Positions 8,339 through 17,030 of a stretch of 64,000 bases of DNA are shown here, piece by piece. Position numbers and translations under genes: made by a program. The stretch is from Luteirhabdus salina. Its GTDB lineage: Bacteria > Bacteroidota > Bacteroidia > Flavobacteriales > Flavobacteriaceae. The notes beneath the pieces were generated by a model. It had not been told where the DNA came from and did not search any database. It saw nothing but the letters and a program-made list of their open reading frames with translations. Within the stretch, counting starts at the first letter, position 1. Every line of letters begins with the position of its first letter. The stretch covers positions 186,001-250,000 of the forward strand of contig JALAHT010000005.1 of NCBI GenBank assembly GCA_025384855.1, read 5' to 3'.

Positions 8339-10309
8339 ATGAAAAAGATTTTATCTTTTCTCACTTTTATTGTATTTACTAACGTTTTCTATGCACAAGT
8401 CGGAATCGGGACTACATCACCAGATCCATCTTCACAACTAGATATTACTGCCAGTGACAAAGGAATTTTAATCCCAAGGGTATCCTTAAGCGATGTAACC
8501 GATACTTCATTGGATGGAACCACTACGGCAGCCACAGGACTATTGATTTTTAATACCAACGCTACGGTAACTGGGGGCTCGGGCACAGGGTATTATTATT
8601 TTGACGGAACAGTATGGGAACGATTGTCTACTTCAACCTCTGGCAGCGACCACGATTTTTATGAAGAGGGCAGTACTACAAGTCCTGATGATATAAGTGA
8701 CAATATTTTTACTGAAGGGAATTTAGCCATCGGAAAGAATACTGCCGATTATTCCTTAGACATCGAAACTGAAGGCGACCGAGCAATCAATGCTACCATT
8801 AATGGATCAGATGACAATGTAAAGCATGGTCAGTTTACTGCTATTTCTAACTCGGGTACAGGTCAACATTACGGTACGTACAACGAATTGAGTGGCACTG
8901 GTGGCAGCAACCAAACGGGAATATATACCGAATTTGCTGGTAGTTCTTCTGGTGAGAATAATGGATTGCACAATAACTTTACAGGTAATGCCTTTATAAA
9001 ACGAGGGGTTTACAATATGTTTAATGAAGGTGACGCAGGGATTCAATATGGGCTATACAATGATTTCAATACCAATAACGTACCTGCTTCAACCGATTAT
9101 GGGGTGTATACCACAATGACAGGCAACACCTTACAGAATGTCTATGGAATATATCATTATATCGCCGATACGGGAGGTGGGACCCATTATGGGATTTATA
9201 ACGAAATGCGCGATGGACTTGGCTTTCAATATGGATTTTATAATTCCCTAAATCTTAATAATAGCAATGATGGTACAGGTATGGTAAATGAGATTTTTGC
9301 TAATGCCTCGAATGAAGTGATAGCTGTTGACAATATTTTTGCGGGTGAAATCATTAACGTCAAAGGGATCGATAACGACTTCGGAAACGTTTCCGACTCG
9401 TTTCAGTCAATCGGACTATCCAATAGATTCACAAATTCTGGGCTTGCGCATGGCTCGAATAATTTTGGTGCCTTCAATGTATTTGATAATACTTCCAGCG
9501 GTCAGCAATATGGTGTGTATAACCAAATAGATAATACTGTAGGTACAGTATATGGCTTATATAATATCATGAGTTCAGGAGGTGGAGACCACTTTGGGGT
9601 TTTGAATTTGATGACATCCATAGATCCTGGGAATAAATATGGGACATTTACCTCAATCGATGCCACTGCTGGAGGAACTCACTATGGGGTTTACTCTGAG
9701 GTTACAAAAGCAGGGAGCTTTGCGGCCTACTTCACCGGCGCTGTGAGTATTGGAGCCGATGGCTCCGGAACGGATACCTATACGTTGCCGGCTTCCCGTG
9801 GTACGAACGGCCAAATCATGCAAACCGATGGTACTGGTAATGTAAGTTGGGTAGCACCAACTGGTCTTGACGAAAAAGCCATCATTAAAATGGGCATTTC
9901 AAGTAGTACATCGGGCACTGATGAAGTAGAGTCCAACTTGTTTTTAAATACGGTTTCTTATAATTATGGCGGTGGAAGTCATGATCCCACTACCGGCACC
10001 TATACCATACCCTATGATGGCGTATACACTATTACTGCCAACTTGAACTATTTGTTTTCCGCCTCTCCATCAAATTCTGCCGTTTGTGTCTTTAGAGTGT
10101 ATGCAAACGGATTTTTAGCGGGACAAATAAGCAATCAGAAAAGCGCCGTAAACGCCTCTAGGGCCATTAATTACACCTACAGTTTAGATCTCGAATTTTC
10201 TGCAGGTGATGATATAACCTTCCGGTTTATACCAGATTATGGGCCTGGAAATCCGTTGCCTTCTATTTTGAATACAGATACCTCGGTAGTTGTAAAGAAA
10301 GTGTATTAA
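8339..10309 (+). CDS. Secreted protein with about 20-residue YG-x-YN repeats and C1q-like C-terminus
   Basis: A 656-residue exported protein started at the ATG at 8339; an in-frame TTG lies 9 bp upstream. After the signal peptide (MKKILSFLTFIVFTNVFYA) comes the module QVGIGTTSPDPSSQLDI...DKGILIPRV. Residues about 175-470 are repeats of roughly 18-21 residues with the core G-[ITVLF]-Y-[NT]-x-[FLM], for example YGTYNEL, TGIYTEF, RGVYNMF, YGLYNDF, YGIYNEM, YGFYNSL and YGVYSEV, consistent with a beta-solenoid. The last 130 residues resemble a C1q-type jelly roll (DGVYTITANLNYLF). It lies 121 bp after the related gene at 6733. Surface adhesin or filament is an inference; no enzymatic motif is seen. 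Confidence 0.75.
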   Translation: MKKILSFLTFIVFTNVFYAQVGIGTTSPDPSSQLDITASDKGILIPRVSLSDVTDTSLDGTTTAATGLLIFNTNATVTGGSGTGYYYFDGTVWERLSTSTSGSDHDFYEEGSTTSPDDISDNIFTEGNLAIGKNTADYSLDIETEGDRAINATINGSDDNVKHGQFTAISNSGTGQHYGTYNELSGTGGSNQTGIYTEFAGSSSGENNGLHNNFTGNAFIKRGVYNMFNEGDAGIQYGLYNDFNTNNVPASTDYGVYTTMTGNTLQNVYGIYHYIADTGGGTHYGIYNEMRDGLGFQYGFYNSLNLNNSNDGTGMVNEIFANASNEVIAVDNIFAGEIINVKGIDNDFGNVSDSFQSIGLSNRFTNSGLAHGSNNFGAFNVFDNTSSGQQYGVYNQIDNTVGTVYGLYNIMSSGGGDHFGVLNLMTSIDPGNKYGTFTSIDATAGGTHYGVYSEVTKAGSFAAYFTGAVSIGADGSGTDTYTLPASRGTNGQIMQTDGTGNVSWVAPTGLDEKAIIKMGISSSTSGTDEVESNLFLNTVSYNYGGGSHDPTTGTYTIPYDGVYTITANLNYLFSASPSNSAVCVFRVYANGFLAGQISNQKSAVNASRAINYTYSLDLEFSAGDDITFRFIPDYGPGNPLPSILNTDTSVVVKKVY

Positions 10310-10311
10310 CA

Positions 10312-11511
10312 TTATAAAACTCCCACTTCTTTCATACAGTCCTTCATCATGCGGTAGGTACGCTCGATATCGTTATCCAGACCTATGCTAAAACGGATCA
10401 GTCCGTCGCTCAGTCCCATTTCCTTCTGTTCTTCCTCAGGAATTTCAGAAGAAGTGGATGAGCCGGGAGCGCTAAACAAGGTTTTATAGAAACCTAAGCT
10501 TACGGCGAGGTACCCTAAATTTCGCTCTTGCATTAATTCCATCAATTCGTTGGCTTTATCAAGAGAGCCCACATCAACCGTTAGCATGCCACCAAACCCG
10601 TATTCTTCATTCATCATTTTTTTGAATAATTCATGACTCGGGTGTGAAGTCAATCCAGGATAGACCGTTTTCAGTCCGTCTTCCTGAAACTTTTCAGCCA
10701 AGAACATGGCATTACGGCTATGCTGCTTCACTCTAATGTGAAGCGTTCGTAGGTTCTTTAAAATGGAAGCGGCGCGCATACTGTCCATGGAAGCTCCCAT
10801 CAACATACTGGCGCCATCGTTCACATTTCGTAATTCATCGATAAATTCCTGAGTGCCGCACATCACGCCTCCCATGGTATCGCTACTTCCGTTAATAAAC
10901 TTGGTCAGACTGTGAAGTACCACATCTGCACCTAATTTGGCTGGAGAGATGGAAAGGGGCGAAAAGGTGTTGTCGACCAATAATTTCAATCCATGTTTTT
11001 TGGCTAGCTTTGAAAGGCCTTCAATATCGGCTACCTCCAGCAGAGGATTACTTACGCTTTCACAATATAATACCTTGGTTTCGGGAGTAATCGCAGCCTC
11101 CACTTGATCGAGTTTCGTAATATCCACAAAAGCAGTGTTGATATTTAATCTAGGCGCAAAATTCTTCAGAAATGCATACGTCCCTCCGTAAATTGTTCTA
11201 CTGGAAACGATGTGGTCGCCCGCTTGGCACAATTGCATCAATGCCGGTACGATAGCGCCCATACCTGTTGCTGCTACATTGGCAGTTTCGGTTCCTTCCA
11301 TGGCAGCTAATGCTTCCCCTAGATATAGGTTGGAAGGAGAGGAGTGACGCGAATATAAATAACATCCCTCTGCGTTACCTTCAAAGGTGTCGAACATGGT
11401 CTTTGCGGAAAGAAAGGTGTAGGTTGAAGAATCGGAAATAGAAGGATTGACGCCTCCAAATTCACCGAAATATTGTAAATCTTGAATCTTGTCTGCCGGA
11501 TTAAAACTCAT
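10312..11511 (-). CDS. Cys/Met-metabolism PLP enzyme (methionine gamma-lyase type)
   Basis: A 399-residue pyridoxal-phosphate enzyme of the trans-sulfuration fold. The PLP lysine is in LHSLTKFINGSSD (about 200-212); the cofactor-binding aspartate region is LLVDNTFSPLSI and the substrate-side loop is YSRHSSPSN. The family includes methionine gamma-lyase, cystathionine gamma-synthase and cystathionine gamma-lyase, and sequence inspection cannot decide between them. I favour gamma-lyase because a divergent Lrp/AsnC regulator stands next to it, an arrangement typical of amino-acid breakdown genes. It converges on the surface-protein gene, with only 2 bp between the stop codons. Confidence 0.85.
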   Translation of the reverse strand: MSFNPADKIQDLQYFGEFGGVNPSISDSSTYTFLSAKTMFDTFEGNAEGCYLYSRHSSPSNLYLGEALAAMEGTETANVAATGMGAIVPALMQLCQAGDHIVSSRTIYGGTYAFLKNFAPRLNINTAFVDITKLDQVEAAITPETKVLYCESVSNPLLEVADIEGLSKLAKKHGLKLLVDNTFSPLSISPAKLGADVVLHSLTKFINGSSDTMGGVMCGTQEFIDELRNVNDGASMLMGASMDSMRAASILKNLRTLHIRVKQHSRNAMFLAEKFQEDGLKTVYPGLTSHPSHELFKKMMNEEYGFGGMLTVDVGSLDKANELMELMQERNLGYLAVSLGFYKTLFSAPGSSTSSEIPEEEQKEMGLSDGLIRFSIGLDNDIERTYRMMKDCMKEVGVL

Positions 11512-11578
11512 AATTATGTGTATTTAGTACTTCAAAACTAAGGTAAGGTTTACTGAATTTCAATGATAGACATCATTC

Positions 11579-11620
11579 TTAGATTATATTATTGATTTTT
11601 ATTAATCTAATAGATTATAA
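11579..11620. promoter_or_regulatory. Inverted-repeat operator candidate between PLP enzyme and Lrp gene
   Basis: In the divergent gap, TTAGATTA (11579-11586) and TAATCTAA (11603-11610) form a perfect 8-bp inverted repeat with a 16-bp AT-rich centre. A third half-site TAGATTAT (11611-11618) follows directly. Lrp-family proteins bind such AT-rich sites, so this is a plausible autoregulatory and target operator. Confidence 0.5.
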
Positions 11621-11666
11621 TTTTATAAATTGAAGGTTATACAGTACAACTTAGAAAAATTTTCAA

Positions 11667-12137
11667 ATGAGATTGGATGCTATCGATACACAATTGTTAC
11701 AATTGCTTCAGCGGGATTCAAAACAGACCACCAAGCAGTTATCGCTTCAACTGAATTTATCCGTTACCGCAGTCTATGAGCGTATCAAAAAATTGGAGCG
11801 GGAAGGCGTCATCACTAGTTATGTGGCATTATTGAATAAAGAGAAAGTGAACAAGGGCTTTACTGTTTTTTGTCATATTAAGCTAGTTCAACATTCGCAA
11901 GAGTACCTGACCAAGTTTGAGAATGAAATTGCACAGTTGCCGGAAGTGCTGGAATGTTTTCATGTAAGTGGCGACTATGATTACCTCCTGAAGGTTTTAG
12001 TGAAGGATATCAAGCAGTTTCGCTCGTTTATGGTGAACAAACTGACCACCCTAAAACATATCGGAAGTACCCAAAGTAGCTTTAGCATCAATGAGGTGAA
12101 AAATACCACTACCTTGCCATTACATGCGGTTCAATAG
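11667..12137 (+). CDS. Lrp/AsnC family transcriptional regulator
   Basis: A 156-residue regulator. The N-terminal winged helix-turn-helix covers about 1-60 (DAIDTQLLQLLQRDSKQTTKQL, then LSVTAVYERIKKLEREGVI), and the C-terminal RAM/ligand-binding domain covers about 65-145 (LECFHVSGDYDYLLKVLVKDI). Proteins of this family form octamers or dimers and sense amino acids. It is transcribed away from the PLP enzyme at 10312-11511 and probably controls it together with itself through the inverted repeats between them. The length and domain order are normal. Confidence 0.92.
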   Translation: MRLDAIDTQLLQLLQRDSKQTTKQLSLQLNLSVTAVYERIKKLEREGVITSYVALLNKEKVNKGFTVFCHIKLVQHSQEYLTKFENEIAQLPEVLECFHVSGDYDYLLKVLVKDIKQFRSFMVNKLTTLKHIGSTQSSFSINEVKNTTTLPLHAVQ

Positions 12138-12140
12138 AAA

Positions 12141-12171
12141 TTGTCTGTTGCCGATTAGTATCGTACCTTTG
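12141..12171 (+). promoter_or_regulatory. Promoter of lpdA
   Basis: TTG at 12141-12143, 20 bp, then TACCTTTG at 12164-12171: a good match to the Bacteroidota -33/-7 promoter. It lies 59 bp before the lpdA start, after the end of the Lrp gene. Confidence 0.65.
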
Positions 12172-12229
12172 CATCTAAATTTCTGAAAGCTATTTTCAGA
12201 ATCGTTCTATAACCCAAAACTTTCACTAC

Positions 12230-13636
12230 ATGTCAAAATACGATGTTGCCGTTATCGGTTCGGGCCCAGGAGGCTACGTAGCGGCCATACGATGTGCTCA
12301 ATTGGGCATGAAAACAGCCATCATTGAAAAATATAATACCCTCGGAGGAACCTGTCTGAATGTAGGCTGTATTCCAAGTAAAGCCCTTTTGGACTCTTCC
12401 CACCACTACGAGGATGCCATCAAGCATTTCGAAGAACACGGAATTGAGCTTCCCGGAGAAGTGAAGCTAAACTTCAAAAAGATGATCGAGCGAAAAGCAT
12501 CGGTAGTGGAACAAACCACCAAAGGAATTAATTTCTTGATGGATAAGAATAGCATCGATGTTATTACGGGAGTAGGATCCTTCAAAGATGAAACCCATAT
12601 CGTGGTTTCCTCGGAAGGAGAAGACGACAAAACCATTGAGGCCAAAAACATCATCATTGCGACCGGAAGCAAGCCGGCAACGCTTCCGTTTATCGAATTA
12701 GATAAGGAGCGTATCATTACATCGACCGAAGCCTTAAGCTTAAATGAAATCCCGAAACACATGATCGTTATTGGAGGTGGTGTCATCGGACTGGAATTAG
12801 GTCAGGTATACCGCCGATTGGGAGCTGAGGTGACCGTTATCGAATATATGGATCGCATTATTCCAACGATGGATAAGGCCCAAAGCAAGGAATTGATGAA
12901 GGTGATGAAGAAGCAGGGTGTGAAATTCAATCTTTCGCATAAGGTTTCAAAAGTAGAGCGAAAGAAGGATGAGGTAACCATTACCGCAACCGATAAAAAA
13001 GATAAGGAAGTAACTTTTACGGGTGATTATTGTTTGGTTTCCGTAGGAAGAAGACCGTCTACCGATGGTTTGAAAGCTGAAAATGCTGGGGTGAAGGTGA
13101 ACGAACGCGGACAGATTGAAGTGAACGAACACCTACAAACCAATGTAAAGAATATTTATGCGATTGGTGATGTGGTTAGAGGTGCTATGTTGGCGCATAA
13201 AGCTGAAGAAGAAGGCGTCTTTGTTGCAGAAACCTTGGCCGACCAAAAGCCGCATATCAATTATAACTTGATTCCAGGTGTCGTATACACTTGGCCGGAA
13301 GTAGCTTCTGTAGGAAAAACGGAAGAGCAGTTGAAGGAAGATAATGTAGAGTACAAAAGCGGACAATTTCCGATGCGTGCCTTAGGCCGAAGTCGAGCAA
13401 GTGGCGATACCGATGGGTTTATCAAAATTCTTTCCGATAAGAAAACCGATGAAGTACTAGGCGTTCATATGGTAGGTGCTCGTGCAGCCGATCTCATTGC
13501 AGAGGCAGTGGCGGCGATGGAATTCCGCGCTAGTGCGGAAGATATCGCTCGTATGAGTCATGCACACCCAACCTATGCAGAAGCAGTGAAGGAAGCGGCA
13601 TTGGCAGCGACCGATAATCGTGCCTTGCATGTGTAA
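12230..13636 (+). CDS. lpdA: Dihydrolipoyl dehydrogenase
   Basis: A 468-residue flavoenzyme, the E3 component of 2-oxoacid dehydrogenase complexes and the glycine cleavage system, which reoxidises protein-bound dihydrolipoamide with NAD+. Visible motifs: FAD-binding GSGPGGYVAAIRCAQLG (10-26), redox-active disulfide GGTCLNVGCIPSKALL (about 39-54), NAD-binding GGGVIGLELGQVYRRLGAEV, the second FAD motif YAIGDVVRGAMLAHKAEEEG, and the catalytic His-Glu pair in HAHPTYAEAVKEAA near the C-terminus. All key residues are present and the length is normal. It stands alone, without E1/E2 genes nearby, as is usual in Flavobacteria, and is followed by a strong terminator. Confidence 0.97.
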   Translation: MSKYDVAVIGSGPGGYVAAIRCAQLGMKTAIIEKYNTLGGTCLNVGCIPSKALLDSSHHYEDAIKHFEEHGIELPGEVKLNFKKMIERKASVVEQTTKGINFLMDKNSIDVITGVGSFKDETHIVVSSEGEDDKTIEAKNIIIATGSKPATLPFIELDKERIITSTEALSLNEIPKHMIVIGGGVIGLELGQVYRRLGAEVTVIEYMDRIIPTMDKAQSKELMKVMKKQGVKFNLSHKVSKVERKKDEVTITATDKKDKEVTFTGDYCLVSVGRRPSTDGLKAENAGVKVNERGQIEVNEHLQTNVKNIYAIGDVVRGAMLAHKAEEEGVFVAETLADQKPHINYNLIPGVVYTWPEVASVGKTEEQLKEDNVEYKSGQFPMRALGRSRASGDTDGFIKILSDKKTDEVLGVHMVGARAADLIAEAVAAMEFRASAEDIARMSHAHPTYAEAVKEAALAATDNRALHV

Positions 13637-13653
13637 TAAGAATTGTTACTAGT

Positions 13654-13685
13654 AAAAAAGGCTCGCGTTTTTGCGAGCCTTTTTT
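13654..13685 (+). terminator. Intrinsic terminator after lpdA
   Basis: AAAAAAGGCTCGC and GCGAGCCTTTTTT form a strong hairpin with a short T-rich loop. A and T runs on both sides make it bidirectional, so it could also stop the convergent gene at 13709-14884. Confidence 0.9.
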
Positions 13686-13708
13686 GATTTCAATAAAGGT
13701 GTTACTAC

Positions 13709-14884
13709 TTATTTGAAAACTGTTACATTCCAAGTACGAGGGGCCGGATTAATCGATGCGTTTCGAACATTAGATACTCTTATGGTTACCGTGTTCGCCG
13801 CCGAAACAAAGCAATTCCAACTAACTCCAGTTTCAATCGCTCCTTGAGGAGAGCAATTACAGGAATCGCCCAGAGCGGCTCCACTAACTGTAATGTTTTG
13901 ATCTGTAGCGCTGTTGATTGGAATAGAAGGGAAGTCGATTGAAGTACTTCCCTTAAGTCCTCTCATTACTACCTGTCGCATGCTTCCTGGCGTAAAGTAT
14001 AGTTCTGTGCCATCATACTCCATAGCACCTGCTTCTGGAGTCGTAAGTCGTGTACCTGCGGTAAATTTTAAGGGAGCAGAATTTGCCGATGCGGTACCTC
14101 TTCGAAGGTGAAGGGTTGCCGTTGGATTTGATTCGCTTAGTCCGGTATTACCGTTTTCACGAATGATAAGCCGTTCAACCTGTGCTGTAGAACCATTCGG
14201 GGTATTGCTAATGGTAAAACGCGAGGGTAGGCTACCCGTCGTTGGGGTTCCATCCATATAGAAACGGAATCCTCCAATTTCACGAACACCGGCACCATCA
14301 TGGGTTTTAATCACCAACGAACCGACCTCTTGATTTGTGGCTAGAAGATCGGGGGCTTCTAGCGTACCTCCTGTATTGTATAGTATATAGTTGGGCGGAT
14401 TAGTATTTGCACTTGTAATCTGCATATCGTTATCGCCGGGGCCTTTAAATTCAAAGCGTTCTATAGGATCGTCAGTTCCAAATCCGATACGACCGTCATC
14501 AGTAACCACAACATCGGTTCCGCTGAGGCGGGCTTGCGTCGCATATACATAATCGTCGCCCGAACCATTTACACCATCTTTCCATTCTTCAGCGCCAATA
14601 GAGCGCCAACGAAGCACCGAATGATCCCAATAGTAGAAACCACGATCGTCGGTGCCTACAGGAGAATTCAAGAAAATCATCATACCATCCTGTGCTGCTC
14701 CCGGATCGGTGTCTGGAAATATATCCAGTCTAGGAATTAAAACACCATCGGTAATAGTTGGAGATAAAGGATTGGATGCTGGAATGTCCAACATACTGTT
14801 CGGATTCGTAGTGCCTATGCCAACTTGTGCATATAAGTAGGGGGATATGCATAGAACAAAGAGTGCTGTAATAATCTTGTTCAT
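13709..14884 (-). CDS. Secreted protein with QVGIGTTNP N-terminal module
   Basis: A 391-residue exported protein. I use the ATG whose complement ends at 14884, because it begins a clean signal peptide (MNKIITALFVLCISPYLYA); a longer in-frame reading adds 16 residues with no signal character. The mature part starts QVGIGTTNPNSMLDI and continues to VLIPRLDIF, the same module as the proteins at 6733 and 8339. The middle has the GIGTDDPIERFEF and LHLRRGTASANSAPLKF phrases seen in tail-fibre-like bacterial surface proteins. The C-terminal 70 residues contain a cysteine-rich loop (CNCSPQG...WNCFV), probably disulfide-bonded. There is no T9SS tail. Function unknown; surface structure inferred. Confidence 0.75.
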   Translation of the reverse strand: MNKIITALFVLCISPYLYAQVGIGTTNPNSMLDIPASNPLSPTITDGVLIPRLDIFPDTDPGAAQDGMMIFLNSPVGTDDRGFYYWDHSVLRWRSIGAEEWKDGVNGSGDDYVYATQARLSGTDVVVTDDGRIGFGTDDPIERFEFKGPGDNDMQITSANTNPPNYILYNTGGTLEAPDLLATNQEVGSLVIKTHDGAGVREIGGFRFYMDGTPTTGSLPSRFTISNTPNGSTAQVERLIIRENGNTGLSESNPTATLHLRRGTASANSAPLKFTAGTRLTTPEAGAMEYDGTELYFTPGSMRQVVMRGLKGSTSIDFPSIPINSATDQNITVSGAALGDSCNCSPQGAIETGVSWNCFVSAANTVTIRVSNVRNASINPAPRTWNVTVFK

Positions 14885-14988
14885 AGTAGTCAATTTGGGG
14901 TTAACTGCTGCAAGTATAGGTATGAAAATCAAGCTGCTAAAGTAATTGTAAGAAAATTCTTTATTTTTTCGTTGATTCGTATGTTAGA

Positions 14989-15001
14989 ATCGATGAAATG
15001 C
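14989..15001 (-). promoter_or_regulatory. GCATTTCATCGAT box upstream of the gene at 13709-14884
   Basis: Read on the minus strand this is GCATTTCATCGAT, identical to 6632-6644 and in the same orientation to its gene, about 105 bp before the start at 14884. Possible regulator site shared by two genes of one protein family. Confidence 0.4.
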
Positions 15002-15070
15002 ATTTCTTTGGTAAAATCGTATATGAAAAATTGAAATGGACTTACTGTTTGGTTCCGTATATTTGGTGAT

Positions 15071-15607
15071 ATGAAAGAAATTCTTGCCTTTGCCGGTAGT
15101 AATAGTAAGAACTCCATCAACCACAAACTGGTTGAAACAGCGATCTCTAAATTAGAGAAATCGTCAAGTGAATTGATACGGTTAACGGATTATGAACTTC
15201 CGCTATTTGGAGTTGACTTGGAAACAGCGAATGGATATCCCCAAATACTCCATACATTATTGGAGAAAATACGTAAAGCAGACGGATTGATTATTTCGGT
15301 AAACGAGCATAACGGTGGCCCCTCAGTGTTTTATAAGAACACCATGGACTGGCTTTCACGGCTCGAGTATAAATTTCTCGAAGGCAAGAAAATCTTATTG
15401 ATGAGTACTTCAACAGGAAGACGAGGGGCACTTTCCTCCTTTCAATATAGCGAATCGGTATTGCCACGGTATGGCGGAACGATAACGGCAAGCTTTCGCT
15501 TACCTTCTTTCAATGATAATTTTGACGAAGAAAAATCTGAGATTACCGATACTGAGCTGAGAAACGATTTCGAAAAGGCTATACTTCAATTTGAAAATAG
15601 CTTATAG
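15071..15607 (+). CDS. NADPH-dependent FMN reductase-like oxidoreductase
   Basis: A 178-residue flavodoxin-fold protein. The N-terminal phosphate-binding loop is FAGSNSKNSINHKLV (about 7-21), and the second cofactor loop is VNEHNGGPSVFYKNTMDWLSR (about 78-98), typical of the NAD(P)H-dependent FMN reductase family (chromate/azoreductase group). The glycine-rich STSTGRRGA follows. Cytoplasmic, probably dimeric; the physiological substrate cannot be told from sequence. Its stop codon lies 1 bp before the ATG of pabB, so the two are co-transcribed and probably coupled. Confidence 0.88.
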   Translation: MKEILAFAGSNSKNSINHKLVETAISKLEKSSSELIRLTDYELPLFGVDLETANGYPQILHTLLEKIRKADGLIISVNEHNGGPSVFYKNTMDWLSRLEYKFLEGKKILLMSTSTGRRGALSSFQYSESVLPRYGGTITASFRLPSFNDNFDEEKSEITDTELRNDFEKAILQFENSL

Positions 15608-15608
15608 C

Positions 15609-16919
15609 ATGAATCGTTCAACCAAAACGTTTGCTATTTCGGACCTTGCAGTGTTCAAAAAGAAAATACTTCGTTGGGCACAACAGTTTGAAGAGATTGT
15701 TTGGTTAGACTCCAATTCTTACGATTGGAAACATGGTCGATATGAAGCCATTCTGGCGGTCGATGCGCTAACCGCCTTACGAAGCGATACCCAAAATGCC
15801 TTCGACCAATTAGAGGAATATCAAAACACCACCGATGATTGGATCTTTGGCTATCTCAGCTATGATCTAAAAAATGATGTAGAGGATCTAGAGTCAAAAA
15901 ATTGCGACGGACTTGATTTTCCGGCATTGTATTTTTTTCAACCCAAGCGAGTCTTTCTTTTTTCAAAAGAAGAGGTTAGTCTTCACTATCTGCCGATGGT
16001 GGAAGATGAAATGCAGGACGATTGGAAGGACATTCTAGAAGTATCAGAAATAGAGCCTACAGGGGTGAAGGAGACTGCACCCAAAATAAAACTTCGCACC
16101 TCGAAGGATAGCTATTATGATAAGCTTCACCAAATGCTTCACCATATAGAACGTGGCGATATTTACGAGGCTAATTTCTGTCAGGAATTTTATGCGGAAG
16201 ACGTATCCATCGATCCGTTGCACACCTTTCTTCACCTAAATGAAATATCGAAACCACCCTTTGCCTCCTTCCTGAAACTTGAACATTATTGTGCGCTTTG
16301 CGCTTCACCGGAACGCTATATCCGAAAAGTAGGAAATACGGTGCTATCGCAACCCATTAAAGGAACGGCAAAGCGATCCACCGATAAAAACGAGGATACT
16401 TCACTGCGCCAAGCACTTCAAAATGACCTCAAAGAACGCAGTGAGAATATTATGATTACCGATTTGGTACGAAACGATCTTTCGCGCTTCGCGTCGAAAG
16501 GAAGCGTTGTCGTGAAAGAACTCTGTAAACCGTATACCTTTCAACAAGTTCATCAATTAATATCAACGATTCAATGTGAAGTAGAAGAAACTGTAACGCC
16601 TATAACAATTTTAAGAAGCACCTTTCCGATGGGCAGTATGACGGGTGCTCCAAAGGTCTCCGCTATGAAGATCATCGAACAGCTTGAAGATGCCAAACGC
16701 GGTTTGTACAGTGGGGCGATTGGTTATATCGATCCGAATGGCGATTTCGACTTTAATGTGGTTATTAGAAGTATTCTGTATAATTCGGAGAAAAAATATG
16801 TTAGTTTTTCGGTAGGAGGGGCCATTACCGCCGCTTCCGTTGCTGAAAACGAGTATGAGGAGTGTCTGCTGAAAGCGAAAGCCATGCGGGAAGCACTTGA
16901 AGTCGCAGCAATAGGATAG
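15609..16919 (+). CDS. pabB: Aminodeoxychorismate synthase component I
   Basis: A 436-residue chorismate-using enzyme that makes 4-amino-4-deoxychorismate for folate synthesis. I chose the ATG at 15609, one base after the preceding stop, rather than a TTG 18 bp upstream inside that gene. The N-terminal part (about 1-150) is the variable anthranilate synthase/PabB N domain; the rest is the chorismate-binding domain with QPIKGTAKRS, ENIMITDLVRNDLSR, PMGSMTGAPKVSAMKII, YSGAIGYIDPNGDFDFNVVIRS and SVGGAITAAS. The KGT signature (lysine in the active site) favours PabB over anthranilate synthase TrpE. No glutamine amidotransferase partner (PabA) is nearby. Confidence 0.88.
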   Translation: MNRSTKTFAISDLAVFKKKILRWAQQFEEIVWLDSNSYDWKHGRYEAILAVDALTALRSDTQNAFDQLEEYQNTTDDWIFGYLSYDLKNDVEDLESKNCDGLDFPALYFFQPKRVFLFSKEEVSLHYLPMVEDEMQDDWKDILEVSEIEPTGVKETAPKIKLRTSKDSYYDKLHQMLHHIERGDIYEANFCQEFYAEDVSIDPLHTFLHLNEISKPPFASFLKLEHYCALCASPERYIRKVGNTVLSQPIKGTAKRSTDKNEDTSLRQALQNDLKERSENIMITDLVRNDLSRFASKGSVVVKELCKPYTFQQVHQLISTIQCEVEETVTPITILRSTFPMGSMTGAPKVSAMKIIEQLEDAKRGLYSGAIGYIDPNGDFDFNVVIRSILYNSEKKYVSFSVGGAITAASVAENEYEECLLKAKAMREALEVAAIG

Positions 16920-16925
16920 GAAGTT

Positions 16926-17004
16926 TTATAGGTTTAAACACCAATAATTATATTTTATAGGCTTAAAAACCTATAAATGTAAATTATAGGCTTAAATACC
17001 TATA
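16926..17004. promoter_or_regulatory. Three 22-bp inverted repeats at a 29-bp period (SatD operators)
   Basis: Copies begin at 16926, 16955 and 16984. The middle copy is TTATAGG-N8-CCTATAA, the third is TTATAGG-N8-CCTATA followed by T, and the first has one degenerate arm (CCAATAA). The inner eight bases are YTTAAAHA-like in all three. The exact 29-bp steps, close to three helical turns, and the position directly upstream of a promoter point to cooperative binding of a regulator, most simply the product of the next gene. Confidence 0.75.
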
Positions 17005-17010
17005 TTTTAG

Positions 17011-17018
17011 TATATTTG
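17011..17018 (+). promoter_or_regulatory. -7 element of the SatD-tilS-dsbD operon
   Basis: TATATTTG matches TAnnTTTG exactly. The -33 region falls inside the third inverted repeat, so a protein bound there would block or replace RNA polymerase contact. The expected transcription start, about 6-8 bp downstream, leaves only a few bases of leader before the ATG at 17031. Confidence 0.65.
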
Positions 17019-17030
17019 ATAAAAAAAAAT

